From: Craspedostauros australis
Lineage: Eukaryota > Bacillariophyta > Bacillariophyceae > Mastogloiales > Achnanthaceae
Length of the DNA: 64,000 bases
Assembly (NCBI GenBank): GCA_026770025.1
Contig: JAMXDE010000003.1
Location: 1-64,000 of the forward strand
Reading direction: 5' to 3'
Position numbers and translations under genes: made by a program. The notes under the pieces were generated by a model that made no database searches, was not told the DNA's origin, and saw only the letters and a program-made list of their open reading frames with translations. Of this stretch, positions 21,501 through 32,344 are shown in pieces; the first letter of the stretch is position 1, and each line of letters opens with the position of its first letter.

Positions 21501-22301
21501 CGTCGTCGAGAAGTGATCCGCGTAGAAGTGGTGCGCCTCCGCCTCGAGGCCCGCCCGTTGCGAGTGTTTGACGCGAGGGATGAACTGCGCCGCGAGTATC
21601 TGCGGGCCGCCGGAATCGAGGTACTGATAGAGCTCCAGGAAGTCCTCGCGGCTGCAGATGTGGACGCCGCCGTGCAACTCTTCATTTCGGATGTTGGCAT
21701 GGCAGGTCTCGTGAATCCAGAGCGCTGCGGTTTCGTATTCCTGGTAGCTTCCCTGGATGTTGACAACGAGCTCCGATGCCTGCTTCTCGAAGCGTCGGAA
21801 CTGATCCCTGTCAGCGCCAGTGATGCCCAAGATGAGGAACGCGCTCGATGCAACCGCTCCACAAAAAATGATGAGAAGCGTGTAACAGCAGAAGGTGGAC
21901 CTCGATTTGGAGCGTCGGGACTTTCCTTTGCCTTTGCCTCTCTTCGATTGGGGCATGCGTATCGTCAAGCCGTTTGCGAGGCCCGGTGTTTCCTCGTGAT
22001 ACATAGTGCCGTCAGCAACCAGACGAGGAGCAGCCGTTGCGTTGGCTTCCACCGTGAAGCCGTCTGGCAGGGAGAAGGCGGTGGAGTGGACGGTCGCAGA
22101 GCCATCCAGGGATATGGCGCTGCCGCCTTGCCTGTACGAGTGGCCTCCCAGATCTCCGTAGATCGAGGAGTTGTCTTCGTCGCATGATGATGATTCGTTG
22201 CTCTGGTTGCCACGGCCGTTGTCGTCGCTGCCGTCGCTGCCGTCGCTGTCATCATCAACGTGCCCAGGCATGGACGGCCGCAGCGAGAAGATGTTTGGCA
22301 T
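18599..22301 (-). CDS. CHASE-domain hybrid histidine kinase
   Basis: 1167 aa in two exons, 22301-19239 and 19039-18599, intron 199 bp (GTAAGT...CAG). N-terminal acidic tail; TM1 about 136-160; extracytoplasmic CHASE-type sensor 161-614; TM2 about 615-642; HisKA with FLAHEVRNP (phospho-His H683); HATPase_c about 795-905 with DSGSGIP and GTGIGLAL; receiver from VLFVDDD (D976-D978) with phospho-acceptor D1022 as first codon of exon 2 and the conserved Lys in MMKPFP. The ATG at 22301 has ACC before it. Two sensor inserts (about 371-394 and 520-546) are almost pure His, Asp and Glu. A plasma-membrane sensor that autophosphorylates and passes phosphate to its own receiver is expected from the family; the ligand is unknown. 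Confidence 0.9.
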
Positions 22302-22302
22302 G

Positions 22303-22338
22303 GTTGATGTGGTTGATGTGGTTGATGTCGTTGACGTA
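22303..22338. repeat. 9-bp tandem repeat in 5' leader of the histidine kinase gene
   Basis: Four units of GTTGATGTG (the last two degenerate) directly upstream of the start codon, followed at about 22374-22402 by a GATGTT/GATGCT hexamer array. Confidence 0.8.
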
Positions 22339-22560
22339 GTTGGTGGGTTGGCAGTTGTGGTTGTGGTTACGTTGATGCTGATGTTGATGTTGATGCTGAT
22401 GCAAGCGCAGTGTTGAGATGTTGTGTCGCTGAACGAGTTGGGCAGAGTTGTCTGGTATCGATGGTGGTATCGATAGTGGTGTCAATGGTGATGGCTGTGA
22501 CAGTGATGGCTGTAGCGGCAGGGTGGCTATCTGAGCTTTGCTGGTTTTGGCTGCTGTCTG

Positions 22561-22648
22561 CCCAAGTACAGCTCAAGTACAGCTCAAGTACGGCCCAAGT
22601 ACGGCCCAAGTACGGCCCAAGTACGGCCCAAGTACGGCCCAAGTACGA
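22561..22648. repeat. 11-bp tandem array, 8 units
   Basis: Eight consecutive copies of an 11-bp unit with core CCCAAGTACGG (the first three read AG or CT at the edges). It lies about 260-350 bp upstream of the histidine kinase start. The period of 11 bp is close to one DNA helix turn, so a repeated protein-binding site on one face is possible. Confidence 0.85.
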
Positions 22649-23197
22649 GAGAACGGTGTTGCCTGGCCTTGTGCCTGAAGCTTGCGCACGTCCAGACGGT
22701 ATCGTTGCTGCCGTTGGGTGGGTGCAATACAAGCTGATGTACGCCTGGAGTCCCACGCAAGGATTGGCGCCAATGCTACTATACTATACTACCGTGGAGT
22801 ACGGAGGATAATGCCGCTGGTGATGGCTTGCGGTCATGCGGCACTCAGCGCTGTTCTTGGTACTCCTCTCAGCTTGGATGGAAGCCAAAGTGCAGCGCGC
22901 GCAATTCAAATGCCCTTGGACGATGCTGTGGGCTCTGTTGTTGCGTCTGCAGACCGATTGGCGAACAAGATGGCTCGCAGCTGGCTTGCCCAACTCGTCT
23001 CCTCTTCTGCCACCCTCTCGCTGTCCTCCTCTGCAGGACTGGTGGTGTGAAACTGATCCAGAAAGCAATGCTCGAATCTGTGGATGTTATGGTGTTGTTG
23101 TTATGGTATTGCTTGGTGTTGCTTGCAGAGCTGTGGCAGCCAAGAGTGTGTCTGATGCTCTTTGCGCTCTCTCCCTCCTCTCTTGTATGGTTGTTGC
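22649..23197. other. Intergenic region left of the LTR element
   Basis: No gene recognised; several overlapping short frames on both strands look like chance. The TSD of the copia element follows at 23198-23202. Confidence 0.4.
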
Positions 23198-23202
23198 CTC
23201 TC

Positions 23203-23890
23203 AGTTGAGATTCAATGAGGGACAGACTATTACCGAACACGGTATCAACCTGATGGGAGAAATTCTTGGTTTTGGCGCGAAATCTTCCGACTTGATCGAC
23301 CACCAAATCTTTTCTCCTCCTTTCTCTCCTCCATTCACGAATCCATCATGACCCAAACATGACCAACCTGACTCACATCCCACCTTGGGAACTATATGCT
23401 CCTCAGATCCTTTTACTACAACATACTTTGATTCCCTCCATGCTGATGACTACTGCACCACTGCCGTGGTCTTAACGCGTGTATCCAACCTGCTTCAACT
23501 CAAACAATGGAATCCGAGAGCCAGCTCCAACCACAGCCACTGCTTCATGGTCGTCACTGCCACATGCCATGATCTACACTGCAGTGTATCTACGTATGTG
23601 GAGAGCAAGGCGCTGTAATGACTGTATACCCTGTAGCACTGAACCAAGTACATCAGTGCAGGGTCTCGCCAAGTTGTGTGGCATCGTTTCTTCACCCTAC
23701 TAACACTACAAGCTAACTCATAATAAACACAGACAAGGATTAGCTACAAAGCACTCATCTACTCATCGTTACAGTAACAACTCTTCAATCAGTACACCTC
23801 TCTTGAACTGCATCACACGGCTATCCCGAAGCTGGCAGATTCAAGAGACATCCTCCACCGATTCGCGCCGACTACGCCCGAATCCTAACT
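23203..23890 (+). repeat. 5' LTR of the copia element
   Basis: 688 bp; appears identical to 31652-32339. Contains CATAATAAACA near 23718 that could act as polyadenylation signal. Confidence 0.95.
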
Positions 23891-24323
23891 GGTAGCTGCG
23901 AGTGGTTGCCAAATACTCTCAAGTCAAATCAACTCCACCAAGAATCTTCCTCTGCCAACCGATCGCAAGAGTCTCTCTGAGACCAAGCCAAAAGGCACAG
24001 CTCGCAGACCGAGCCTCCAACAAAGGACGAAGTCCTCATCGTATGCATCTGATTTGAAATCAGACTCCCAACGCTCGAAAATCGAGCCACTCAAGAGGAC
24101 AAAAGTCCCAGCTGAAGGTAAGCGACCCAAGGTCGAGCTTCAGTAGCCTCTGCTAAAGCAAGCTATACCCGCACTCGCTGACCGAGTACGAGCCTCTCAA
24201 AGCCTGCATCGAACTTCAGTGCACACCTTCTCAACGAAGTGAAGTCGAGCAAGAGCAAGAAAAGGCAAACAGATCGATCCCCTCGACGTCTGAAGACTAC
24301 TCGAGAAGTCCCCGCTATCCATC
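23891..24323 (+). other. Leader of the copia element
   Basis: Untranslated leader between the 5' LTR and the Gag-Pol ATG, starting with the probable primer-binding site. No separate gene seen. Confidence 0.7.
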
Positions 24324-27300
24324 ATGGCGGAAGAGACAACCCCTGCCACGCTGGAAGAGCTGCAAGCGCAGCTCGAAGCGATCACGGTCGAGAACGCCCG
24401 CCTCACACAGGCGACGTTGGCGGCCGAAGCCGCTGCAGAAGCAGCGAACGCGGCTGTAGCCACTGCCCAAGCAGCAGCAACAGCCACCACGACACCAAGC
24501 CGTTCCGGTCTCGGGCGTAGCCGATCAGTCGGCGCCACACGAGCTCGGACGGACCAGTCCTTCCTCGATGACAGCCTCTTCGACATGGAAACACCCATGC
24601 CCAAGAAGAGCAGAAAGTCAGACGAGGACAGCGAAGACGACGACGACGACCTCTCTGGGAAACCAACCGTTCCCATCATGGGAGGTATCCTCAAGCAAGG
24701 ACGCAACTGGGTACCCTGGACCGCAGGCGCACCAAATGCGTCGTGGACCGGCCTCCAAGACGAGTCACAGACCAGGTGGACCAACTCTCAACAACAGAGA
24801 ATTCTCCACAACGGTGCTGACTCCACCAACCAGTCCAAGCGAGAGCAAGGACTCTCAGACAAGTTCAAGAAGGGAGGCAACATCCAGCAGTTCATCCGCC
24901 TGGTGCGTAACCACATGGCCAAAACTGGACTCCTCACCATGGCGTACATCGCTGACAGCAACGCAGAGTCAGAGATGACTTGTGTGCTTGACTCTCCAGC
25001 CGCTTTCACTCTTGAAGATGCCACCAAGCACTTCAACGAGTACCATCTGAAGTGGGATCACTACGACGTCCAGAACAACTGGACGGCCGCAGTGTTCTTC
25101 CGTGACAGTCTTGATCCAGTCCTCGAAGACCAGCTCATGAACCGAATTGAGCCGAAGTTCCACGATAACTTCATCACTCTCTTCGTTGAGTTCATGAACA
25201 GCAACTCCGCCAACTCCTTGGATGAACAAGACGCCCTCGCAGCCAAGATCCGTGAAGTCAACTGCAGACGTTTTCCAAACGAGAACGTTGGTCTCATGGC
25301 GGTCCACCTTCGTGCTCTCTGCAAGCGCCTCGACGATGCTGGTCGCTTCGACCTCCGTCTCCTCCGAACGATCCTCGATGCCTTCCTCCAAGCGGGAGGA
25401 CAGATCCGGTCTGGTGAACAGTACCGACGTCCTCTCTATGTGATGAAGGATGACCTTGAGGAAATCCTCATGCGTCTCCCTGTCTTCACGTACGAGCACG
25501 CTCGCCCCCAGCTTGCTGCAAAAGACCTCACATGGATGGCTATCTGTAACAAGGCCGAGGCGTCGTACGAAAACGAAGTGCGCGGAAATCGCTGGCATGC
25601 CATCAGGCGTACCAGAGATAGCAACGTGCCCAAGTACTCGTACGCCAACAACGTCGTCCAGAATCCAAGCGCCAACGTTCTCGAGCAACACAAGGGTTTC
25701 TCCAAGAACGATGGAAAGAGAAACAACTTCAAGAAGCCCAAGGAACGCGACGCCAAACGCAACGCCGGTCAGGGCTGGTCGTCCAAAGCTCCCAAGCCCG
25801 GTGAGCCACAACGCAAGCTTGTCAACGACAAGACGTTCATGTGGTGCGCCAAGTGCCGCCGCTGGCGTCTCTCGCACAACACCGAGAGCCACCAGGACAA
25901 CTTCAAGTTCAAGGCGAAGGCAAAGGGCAAGAACGTTCCCAAACAGGACAACCTCTCCATCGACATGGCTGCTTGGACATGCTTCACAGCCGCCTCCAGC
26001 CAAGACGAAGACACCTGGTGGTCCCTCATCTGGAACCTCTTCACCTCCTTCAACTACTTCGGTAGCATCGTTGGAATGGTTCTCCTCTTCGCTTCACTCC
26101 AAGTAATCACCATCGGAGTAGAGTATGGGTGGTACATCGCGGCAGCTAATGCCTGGATGCTAATCGCCGTAACTCTACTCCTCCTCCACACGAACGTTCC
26201 ACGAAGACCCAACTTAATCAACTCTACTGATTTAGCCTATAACAAGGCACGAGTCAAGGAACGGTTCAAGCAAGTGCACAAACGTCCCATACACTTCAAT
26301 GGGGCTGTGAAACGCAGTCTCTACGACCTTGTGATGGAAAGTCTCGACCAAGATGGACCCAAACCCGTAAACGTGTCGAAAGGAAAATCCCCACGAACAA
26401 AACGTGTGTGGCGCCCCCAGGCCCGGACCAAAACTCGCAATCACAGATCAAAACGTCGTTACTGGAACCAGTCGAAAACTTCCACTTATGGTAAAAACCA
26501 ACCATTCACGACTGCAAAATTGCCCCGCCAGGAAGGTCGCACCTCATCCATCTCACGAAACCTCTGGAGCTTGTACCCAACTCGCGGAATCGACTTGATG
26601 TATGATCGAAATCAAAAACAACAATGTGACAATGACATGCCCGCACTACTCACTCTGCAAGGTCTAGCATCCTATTTCACCAATCGCAATGCTTTCGCAT
26701 CTCCAGCTAAAGCTGAGAGTTATCTCTCGCCCGATGCTCCATTCGAACTTGTATGGGACAGCGGAGCGTCAATCTCTGTGACAAATGACCTCAACGATTT
26801 CTGTTCTACTCCAAGTCCTCCACCAAGACCGACCTTTCTTAACGGGTTCCTCAAGAAAATCCAAGTGAATGCGTTGGGAACTGTCGAGTGGTATGTTCTT
26901 GATGTGACTGGAAGCCCTCGCAAATTGCGACTGCCTGCTTTCCATGTACCCGAATCGAAGGTCAAGCTAATCAGCACTTCCAGTCTTCTCGATGAGTATC
27001 AGGGAGAAACGATCGTATTCGACAAGTCCTCCTGCAAACTCAGCGGAATCCTGGGAAGCGACGATCGCAATGCAATCGTAGCGAACTACAAGAAATCCAC
27101 AAGGTTGCCAACATCCGTCGGCTACAGCGCCGACAACATCCATGATGTACCAGCTGCACTAACGTCCATCGTCTCTACCGTGTCGGACCACAACGTGAAC
27201 CTCACCCAACCGCAAAAGGAACTTCTTCGGTGGCACTATCGTCTCGGACACTTATCCTTCAGTCGAGTGAAGTTCCTGCTGCGTTCGGGTGCACTCACTG

Positions 27301-30300
27301 GGTCAGAATCGTCTAGAAAGATGCACACAGCTGCGGCAAAGGTCACGAGCCTTCCCCTCTGCGCCGCATGTCAATTCGGAAAGCTGCACCGTCGCCCTTC
27401 ACCAGGAATAACCCAACATGTCGTTCGTGACAAACAAGGAGTTTTGCGCACCGACCACTTGTTCCCAGGACAACAAGTATCAGTGGACCACTTCGTCGGT
27501 CGAACACCAGGACGCCTCTTCTCAGGACGAGGCAAAGGTGATCCAAACGAAATGTACAAAGGCGGAGCCATCTTCGTCGATCACGCCTCCGGATACATTC
27601 ATGTGGAACCAGTAGCAGCGCTAACCACACACGCTACCCTTGAGGCCAAGGAACGGTTCGAACTAATGTGTCGAGATGTGGGAGTCCCCGTGCGATCCTA
27701 CCTATCAGATAACGCAACTACCTTCACCTCACCCGAATACTCCAAGCACCTTGAGATATTCCATCAAGTCCATCGATTCGCAGGCGTCGGCGCTCATCAT
27801 CACAATGGAATCGCCGAACGAAGCATTCGAACAATTGTATCAATGGCCCGAACCATGATGATGCATCAAAGCATTCATTGGCCAACAATGTTCGACGCTC
27901 AACTGTGGCCAATGGCCGTAGTGCATGCCGCGTATATCTACAATCGCGTGCCTAACCCCGCCACAGGCCTCACACCTTACGATGTTCTGTCACGCATTCG
28001 TCTCCCCCTCAAGCAACTTCATAACCTGCACGTATGGGGCAGCCCAGTCTATGTCCTTAACAAAGCACTGGCCGACGGGCGCAAGATACCCCGATGGGAA
28101 CCAAGAGGAGAGAGATACGTGAACATGGGTCTCTCCACGAAGCATGCTTCAACCGTACCCCTGGTCCTATCACCACGGACAGGTTCGATCACACCTCAGT
28201 TCCATGTTGTGTTCGACGACTGGTTCGCAACAATTGCTACCGACTTGAAGCAACTTCCAAGCTATCAATCGGAAGAATGGACTCGCATGTTTGGTGACAC
28301 CACCTTTCAATATCCATTTGATGACGACGATGTGGAATCAATGGAGCAGGACGACACCTTCGCATCAGACACGCGAGACCACAACCGGTTACAACGCAAC
28401 GACGATAATACTCCACCACCGATAACTGAGGCGCGAAACCAACGAACCATCCGTGAAAGAGCGCCACAGGTATTGGCGAAAGAGTCGCAACCAACGACAC
28501 AACAGATCCCGGATCTCATGAGTGAAACTCTCGCCCCTCCGATGCCAGCTTCAGAGGGAGCCAACAAGCAAATGTCTTCGACAGAGGGAGCTCCCTATGA
28601 GTCCCCGGTACCTGACCCTACTATAGAGTCACCGGACCAGCGAACACTTCAACCGCAATTTGACTCACCTCTCCGAGAGTCACCAATCTCGGGACCGGCA
28701 ACTCCATTACCACCTTCAGATCCGACACCAACTGAAACCGGTTCCATGACACCAATCATGCCTAAGCTTGAACCAACGCCAGTAAGACCTCGAAGCACGA
28801 GAAATCGCAAACAACCAAAGCGATTCACGTATGCGCGCATGGGAGGCAAAGCCGCATGGTTAGACGACGAAGACACCGACGATTACTACTTCTGCCCCGC
28901 AGTAGCTACCTTGGAAGAGATTGAACAGGCCACAACACCCAGGGAATTGCACCCCGACTCGTCGTCGATCATAACATTCTCACAAGCTGTCGTCGATTGC
29001 CTACATACAATCGAACCTCTCCAACGCGAAGGCAGCGACTCTCTCTCCATCGACCTACACCAATTCAAGGTGGACGCTCACTACTTATTGCGCAGACTTC
29101 GAGGTCGATTCAATACGTTGAATCCACAACCAACCAACATCGTCCTTCCAACGTTCGCCCCAAAGCCGGCTAAAGCAGAAGAAGCAAGCATCAACATGGC
29201 CGATTGGTGGCAGCCGGATCCAGACGATATGGTCGAAGAGGGACCAACGCCATTCCAAGACGTCTACGAGGACTTCTACTCGGACATGGAGAGACACTTC
29301 GAAGTCGACCTTCACTGCGAGATTCGTTGTGACGACCTCAGGAGACAAGCGACTGACTACGCCGTCGGCCAATTCGTCAACAGACTGAGTGCTTTCATAC
29401 GAACCGGCATCATGAACCCCAGCTTCGATGCCTTTGACTACATGTCATCGGCCAAACCAGAGCCATGGTCGTATCAGGATCCGGAATACTTGATGATGAA
29501 GGGTTTTCTTCCTCCCGAATCCAGAATCAGTGGAAACACATTCTTCAAAAGGACTCGCTCCGTGTGGAACGCCATCTCTGAGAATCATCGCTATCGTCTC
29601 GCATTCGAACTACTCCGTCGCCAAGTCACGACGATTCGTCCAGGGCCATGGCCACAGCCAAGTGCATTCGAAGTCGAGAAGTTTGTCCAAGGGATGATCG
29701 AAACCAACACGGCACCTCTCAAGATGGCTCCAGCAACGCGCGTCTCCGACAAAATCGGATCGACACTTGAAGTTGACCCATCGTCCATCCTGGACACAGC
29801 AACATGTATTCCAGAGCACGCGTGGGCTAACATCGAACAACATGCCTATGCTGTCTCGATCATCGAGCCACAACGAGACTCAACAAACTTCCCAACTTAT
29901 GTTGATGGACACATGATGAGCTACTTCGCAACAGGTGGCGATTTGGATATCGCCGAACGCTCATCCACGTACAAGGCATCCAGCAATGACCCTGACACCC
30001 TTTCCTTTGACGAAGCGATTCGCGACGACAACAAGGATGAGTGGATGCAAGCAGCCGAAAAGGAAATCAAGGCACTTACCGAAAAGGGAACATGGGAAGA
30101 GATTCAAAAGGCCGACGTCGTCAACGATCGAATCTTCCCAGGGACCTGGGTCTTCCGTCGCAAGCGCTTGCCGGATGGTACGATCAAGAAGTACAAGGGT
30201 CGCTGGTGTTGCCGTGGAGATCTCATGAATGAAGATGCATCCACCTACGCGCCAGTCGTGGCCTGGTCATCGGTTCGCATCTTCCTGAGCACATCCATTG

Positions 30301-31568
30301 TGATGGGTTGGACAACCACGTCAATCGACTTCACGAATGCCTTCGTGCAGGCCTCCATCCACAAGCCTGTGCATCTTCACCTTCCTCGCGGCTTCAAGTC
30401 AAGCAAGGGACCCAACACCTGTCTCCGACTTCGCAAAAGTCTCTACGGATTGACGATCGCCCCGCGCCTGTGGTACGAGCACCTCATCCGAGCTCTAATC
30501 ACAGTCGGCTTCACAGCCTGCGACCAAGAGCAATGCTTGTTCATCAAGCGCAACATCATGATCGTTCTCTACGTTGACGATGCAGGAATCGCCTCCAAGA
30601 CCAAGAAGGACGCTGACGACTTCATTGCATCAATGCGTGAACTCGGGTTCGAGCTTACCCAGGAAGGCAGCTTCACTGAATTCCTGGGGATTGAGCTCTG
30701 CCGTGACCCGAAGGCGGATACTGTCCATCTTCGACAACCAGGATTGATCAAAAAGGTCCTTGAGACAACGAAGATGTCGAACTGCAATCCATGCCCGGTA
30801 CCTACTACTCAACTCGCACTCGGACAGTGCAAGAATGAACCAGCCATGAACGAGAAATGGAACTACCGCTCTGTCGTCGGCATGCTGCTCTACCTCACAA
30901 CGAACACTCGTCCCGATCTCGCCTTCGCAGTCTCCCAAGTCGCTCGCTTCGGACACGATCCCCGCCGATCACACGCCAAAGCGGTCAAGCGCATCATGCG
31001 CTATCTCAAGCACACTGAAACCATGGGCACCATCGTTCGCCCTACAGGGCAACTCGACCTCAAGTGCTACGTAGACGCTGACTTCGCAGGCCTCTACCAA
31101 CGTGAGGACAGCAAAGATCCAGTGTCGGTGAAATCACGCACGGGATATCTCATCACATTGGGTGGATGCCCTCTCATCTGGAAGTCGAAACTCCAAACTG
31201 AGATCGCGTTATCCACGATGGAGTCCGAGTACGCCGCTCTCTCCCTGGCAATGCGAACATTGATTCCCATCCAACAACTCATTCGCCAAGTGATCAACAA
31301 CGCCGGCACCGACATGCCGCTGCACACCAATCTCCAGTGCACTGTCTTCGAGGACAACCAAGCTTGTATTTCTCTCGCCACCAATCACCAGCCGACCGCG
31401 CGCACCAAGCATTTCCTGACCAAGTGGCATTTCTTTTGGTACTGGGTCAAGGCAGGTTTCATCTGCATCCAGCATATTGCAACACCGGAGCAATTGGCTG
31501 ACATCTTCACCAAAGGACTGTCCATCGCAGTCTTTGAATACCTACGATCCAAGATCATGGGTTGGTAA
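24324..31568 (+). CDS. Copia Gag-Pol polyprotein
   Basis: Single frame of 2414 aa, long for Ty1/copia. Gag occupies about the first 560 residues and ends in a Cys/His knuckle-like CAKC...H....H in place of the usual CCHC. A hydrophobic two-helix segment lies at about 26015-26200. Aspartic protease with DSGA near 26757; integrase zinc motif (H..H..CAAC) at about 27230-27380 and catalytic core to about 27850; a 550-residue Pro/acidic linker; reverse transcriptase at about 30010-30800 with YVDD at about 30571; RNase H at about 31060-31500. Gag and Pol are in one frame, with no frameshift needed between them. Confidence 0.95.
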   Translation: MAEETTPATLEELQAQLEAITVENARLTQATLAAEAAAEAANAAVATAQAAATATTTPSRSGLGRSRSVGATRARTDQSFLDDSLFDMETPMPKKSRKSDEDSEDDDDDLSGKPTVPIMGGILKQGRNWVPWTAGAPNASWTGLQDESQTRWTNSQQQRILHNGADSTNQSKREQGLSDKFKKGGNIQQFIRLVRNHMAKTGLLTMAYIADSNAESEMTCVLDSPAAFTLEDATKHFNEYHLKWDHYDVQNNWTAAVFFRDSLDPVLEDQLMNRIEPKFHDNFITLFVEFMNSNSANSLDEQDALAAKIREVNCRRFPNENVGLMAVHLRALCKRLDDAGRFDLRLLRTILDAFLQAGGQIRSGEQYRRPLYVMKDDLEEILMRLPVFTYEHARPQLAAKDLTWMAICNKAEASYENEVRGNRWHAIRRTRDSNVPKYSYANNVVQNPSANVLEQHKGFSKNDGKRNNFKKPKERDAKRNAGQGWSSKAPKPGEPQRKLVNDKTFMWCAKCRRWRLSHNTESHQDNFKFKAKAKGKNVPKQDNLSIDMAAWTCFTAASSQDEDTWWSLIWNLFTSFNYFGSIVGMVLLFASLQVITIGVEYGWYIAAANAWMLIAVTLLLLHTNVPRRPNLINSTDLAYNKARVKERFKQVHKRPIHFNGAVKRSLYDLVMESLDQDGPKPVNVSKGKSPRTKRVWRPQARTKTRNHRSKRRYWNQSKTSTYGKNQPFTTAKLPRQEGRTSSISRNLWSLYPTRGIDLMYDRNQKQQCDNDMPALLTLQGLASYFTNRNAFASPAKAESYLSPDAPFELVWDSGASISVTNDLNDFCSTPSPPPRPTFLNGFLKKIQVNALGTVEWYVLDVTGSPRKLRLPAFHVPESKVKLISTSSLLDEYQGETIVFDKSSCKLSGILGSDDRNAIVANYKKSTRLPTSVGYSADNIHDVPAALTSIVSTVSDHNVNLTQPQKELLRWHYRLGHLSFSRVKFLLRSGALTGSESSRKMHTAAAKVTSLPLCAACQFGKLHRRPSPGITQHVVRDKQGVLRTDHLFPGQQVSVDHFVGRTPGRLFSGRGKGDPNEMYKGGAIFVDHASGYIHVEPVAALTTHATLEAKERFELMCRDVGVPVRSYLSDNATTFTSPEYSKHLEIFHQVHRFAGVGAHHHNGIAERSIRTIVSMARTMMMHQSIHWPTMFDAQLWPMAVVHAAYIYNRVPNPATGLTPYDVLSRIRLPLKQLHNLHVWGSPVYVLNKALADGRKIPRWEPRGERYVNMGLSTKHASTVPLVLSPRTGSITPQFHVVFDDWFATIATDLKQLPSYQSEEWTRMFGDTTFQYPFDDDDVESMEQDDTFASDTRDHNRLQRNDDNTPPPITEARNQRTIRERAPQVLAKESQPTTQQIPDLMSETLAPPMPASEGANKQMSSTEGAPYESPVPDPTIESPDQRTLQPQFDSPLRESPISGPATPLPPSDPTPTETGSMTPIMPKLEPTPVRPRSTRNRKQPKRFTYARMGGKAAWLDDEDTDDYYFCPAVATLEEIEQATTPRELHPDSSSIITFSQAVVDCLHTIEPLQREGSDSLSIDLHQFKVDAHYLLRRLRGRFNTLNPQPTNIVLPTFAPKPAKAEEASINMADWWQPDPDDMVEEGPTPFQDVYEDFYSDMERHFEVDLHCEIRCDDLRRQATDYAVGQFVNRLSAFIRTGIMNPSFDAFDYMSSAKPEPWSYQDPEYLMMKGFLPPESRISGNTFFKRTRSVWNAISENHRYRLAFELLRRQVTTIRPGPWPQPSAFEVEKFVQGMIETNTAPLKMAPATRVSDKIGSTLEVDPSSILDTATCIPEHAWANIEQHAYAVSIIEPQRDSTNFPTYVDGHMMSYFATGGDLDIAERSSTYKASSNDPDTLSFDEAIRDDNKDEWMQAAEKEIKALTEKGTWEEIQKADVVNDRIFPGTWVFRRKRLPDGTIKKYKGRWCCRGDLMNEDASTYAPVVAWSSVRIFLSTSIVMGWTTTSIDFTNAFVQASIHKPVHLHLPRGFKSSKGPNTCLRLRKSLYGLTIAPRLWYEHLIRALITVGFTACDQEQCLFIKRNIMIVLYVDDAGIASKTKKDADDFIASMRELGFELTQEGSFTEFLGIELCRDPKADTVHLRQPGLIKKVLETTKMSNCNPCPVPTTQLALGQCKNEPAMNEKWNYRSVVGMLLYLTTNTRPDLAFAVSQVARFGHDPRRSHAKAVKRIMRYLKHTETMGTIVRPTGQLDLKCYVDADFAGLYQREDSKDPVSVKSRTGYLITLGGCPLIWKSKLQTEIALSTMESEYAALSLAMRTLIPIQQLIRQVINNAGTDMPLHTNLQCTVFEDNQACISLATNHQPTARTKHFLTKWHFFWYWVKAGFICIQHIATPEQLADIFTKGLSIAVFEYLRSKIMGW

Positions 31569-31651
31569 CGACCAACAACAACAAACAACAACGAAGGATG
31601 AAGTTTTCATCGATACCACAACTCCAATCACGACCCAACACTGAGAGGGAG

Positions 31652-32339
31652 AGTTGAGATTCAATGAGGGACAGACTATTACCGAACACGGTATCAACCT
31701 GATGGGAGAAATTCTTGGTTTTGGCGCGAAATCTTCCGACTTGATCGACCACCAAATCTTTTCTCCTCCTTTCTCTCCTCCATTCACGAATCCATCATGA
31801 CCCAAACATGACCAACCTGACTCACATCCCACCTTGGGAACTATATGCTCCTCAGATCCTTTTACTACAACATACTTTGATTCCCTCCATGCTGATGACT
31901 ACTGCACCACTGCCGTGGTCTTAACGCGTGTATCCAACCTGCTTCAACTCAAACAATGGAATCCGAGAGCCAGCTCCAACCACAGCCACTGCTTCATGGT
32001 CGTCACTGCCACATGCCATGATCTACACTGCAGTGTATCTACGTATGTGGAGAGCAAGGCGCTGTAATGACTGTATACCCTGTAGCACTGAACCAAGTAC
32101 ATCAGTGCAGGGTCTCGCCAAGTTGTGTGGCATCGTTTCTTCACCCTACTAACACTACAAGCTAACTCATAATAAACACAGACAAGGATTAGCTACAAAG
32201 CACTCATCTACTCATCGTTACAGTAACAACTCTTCAATCAGTACACCTCTCTTGAACTGCATCACACGGCTATCCCGAAGCTGGCAGATTCAAGAGACAT
32301 CCTCCACCGATTCGCGCCGACTACGCCCGAATCCTAACT
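31652..32339 (+). repeat. 3' LTR of the copia element
   Basis: 688 bp; appears identical to 23203-23890; preceded by a purine-rich tract and followed by the CTCTC duplication. Confidence 0.95.
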
Positions 32340-32344
32340 CTCTC

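Larger units (their letters stand above)
23198..32344 (+). mobile_element. Ty1/copia LTR retrotransposon, whole-looking and young
   Basis: Target-site duplication CTCTC at 23198-23202 and 32340-32344; LTRs 23203-23890 and 31652-32339, both 688 bp, starting AGTTGAG and ending CCTAACT (AGTT/AACT inverted ends). Reading them side by side I find no difference. The sequence after the 5' LTR (TGGTAGCTGCGAG, counting the last LTR base) resembles an initiator-Met-tRNA primer site; a purine tract GAGAGGGAGAG precedes the 3' LTR. Domain order Gag-PR-INT-RT-RNase H marks Ty1/copia. It looks whole, with no breaks seen, and its insertion appears very recent. Confidence 0.95.

Noticed and set aside
24969-26003. 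344-aa minus-strand open frame
   Set aside because: Antisense to the copia Gag region; no domain, mirror-frame composition.
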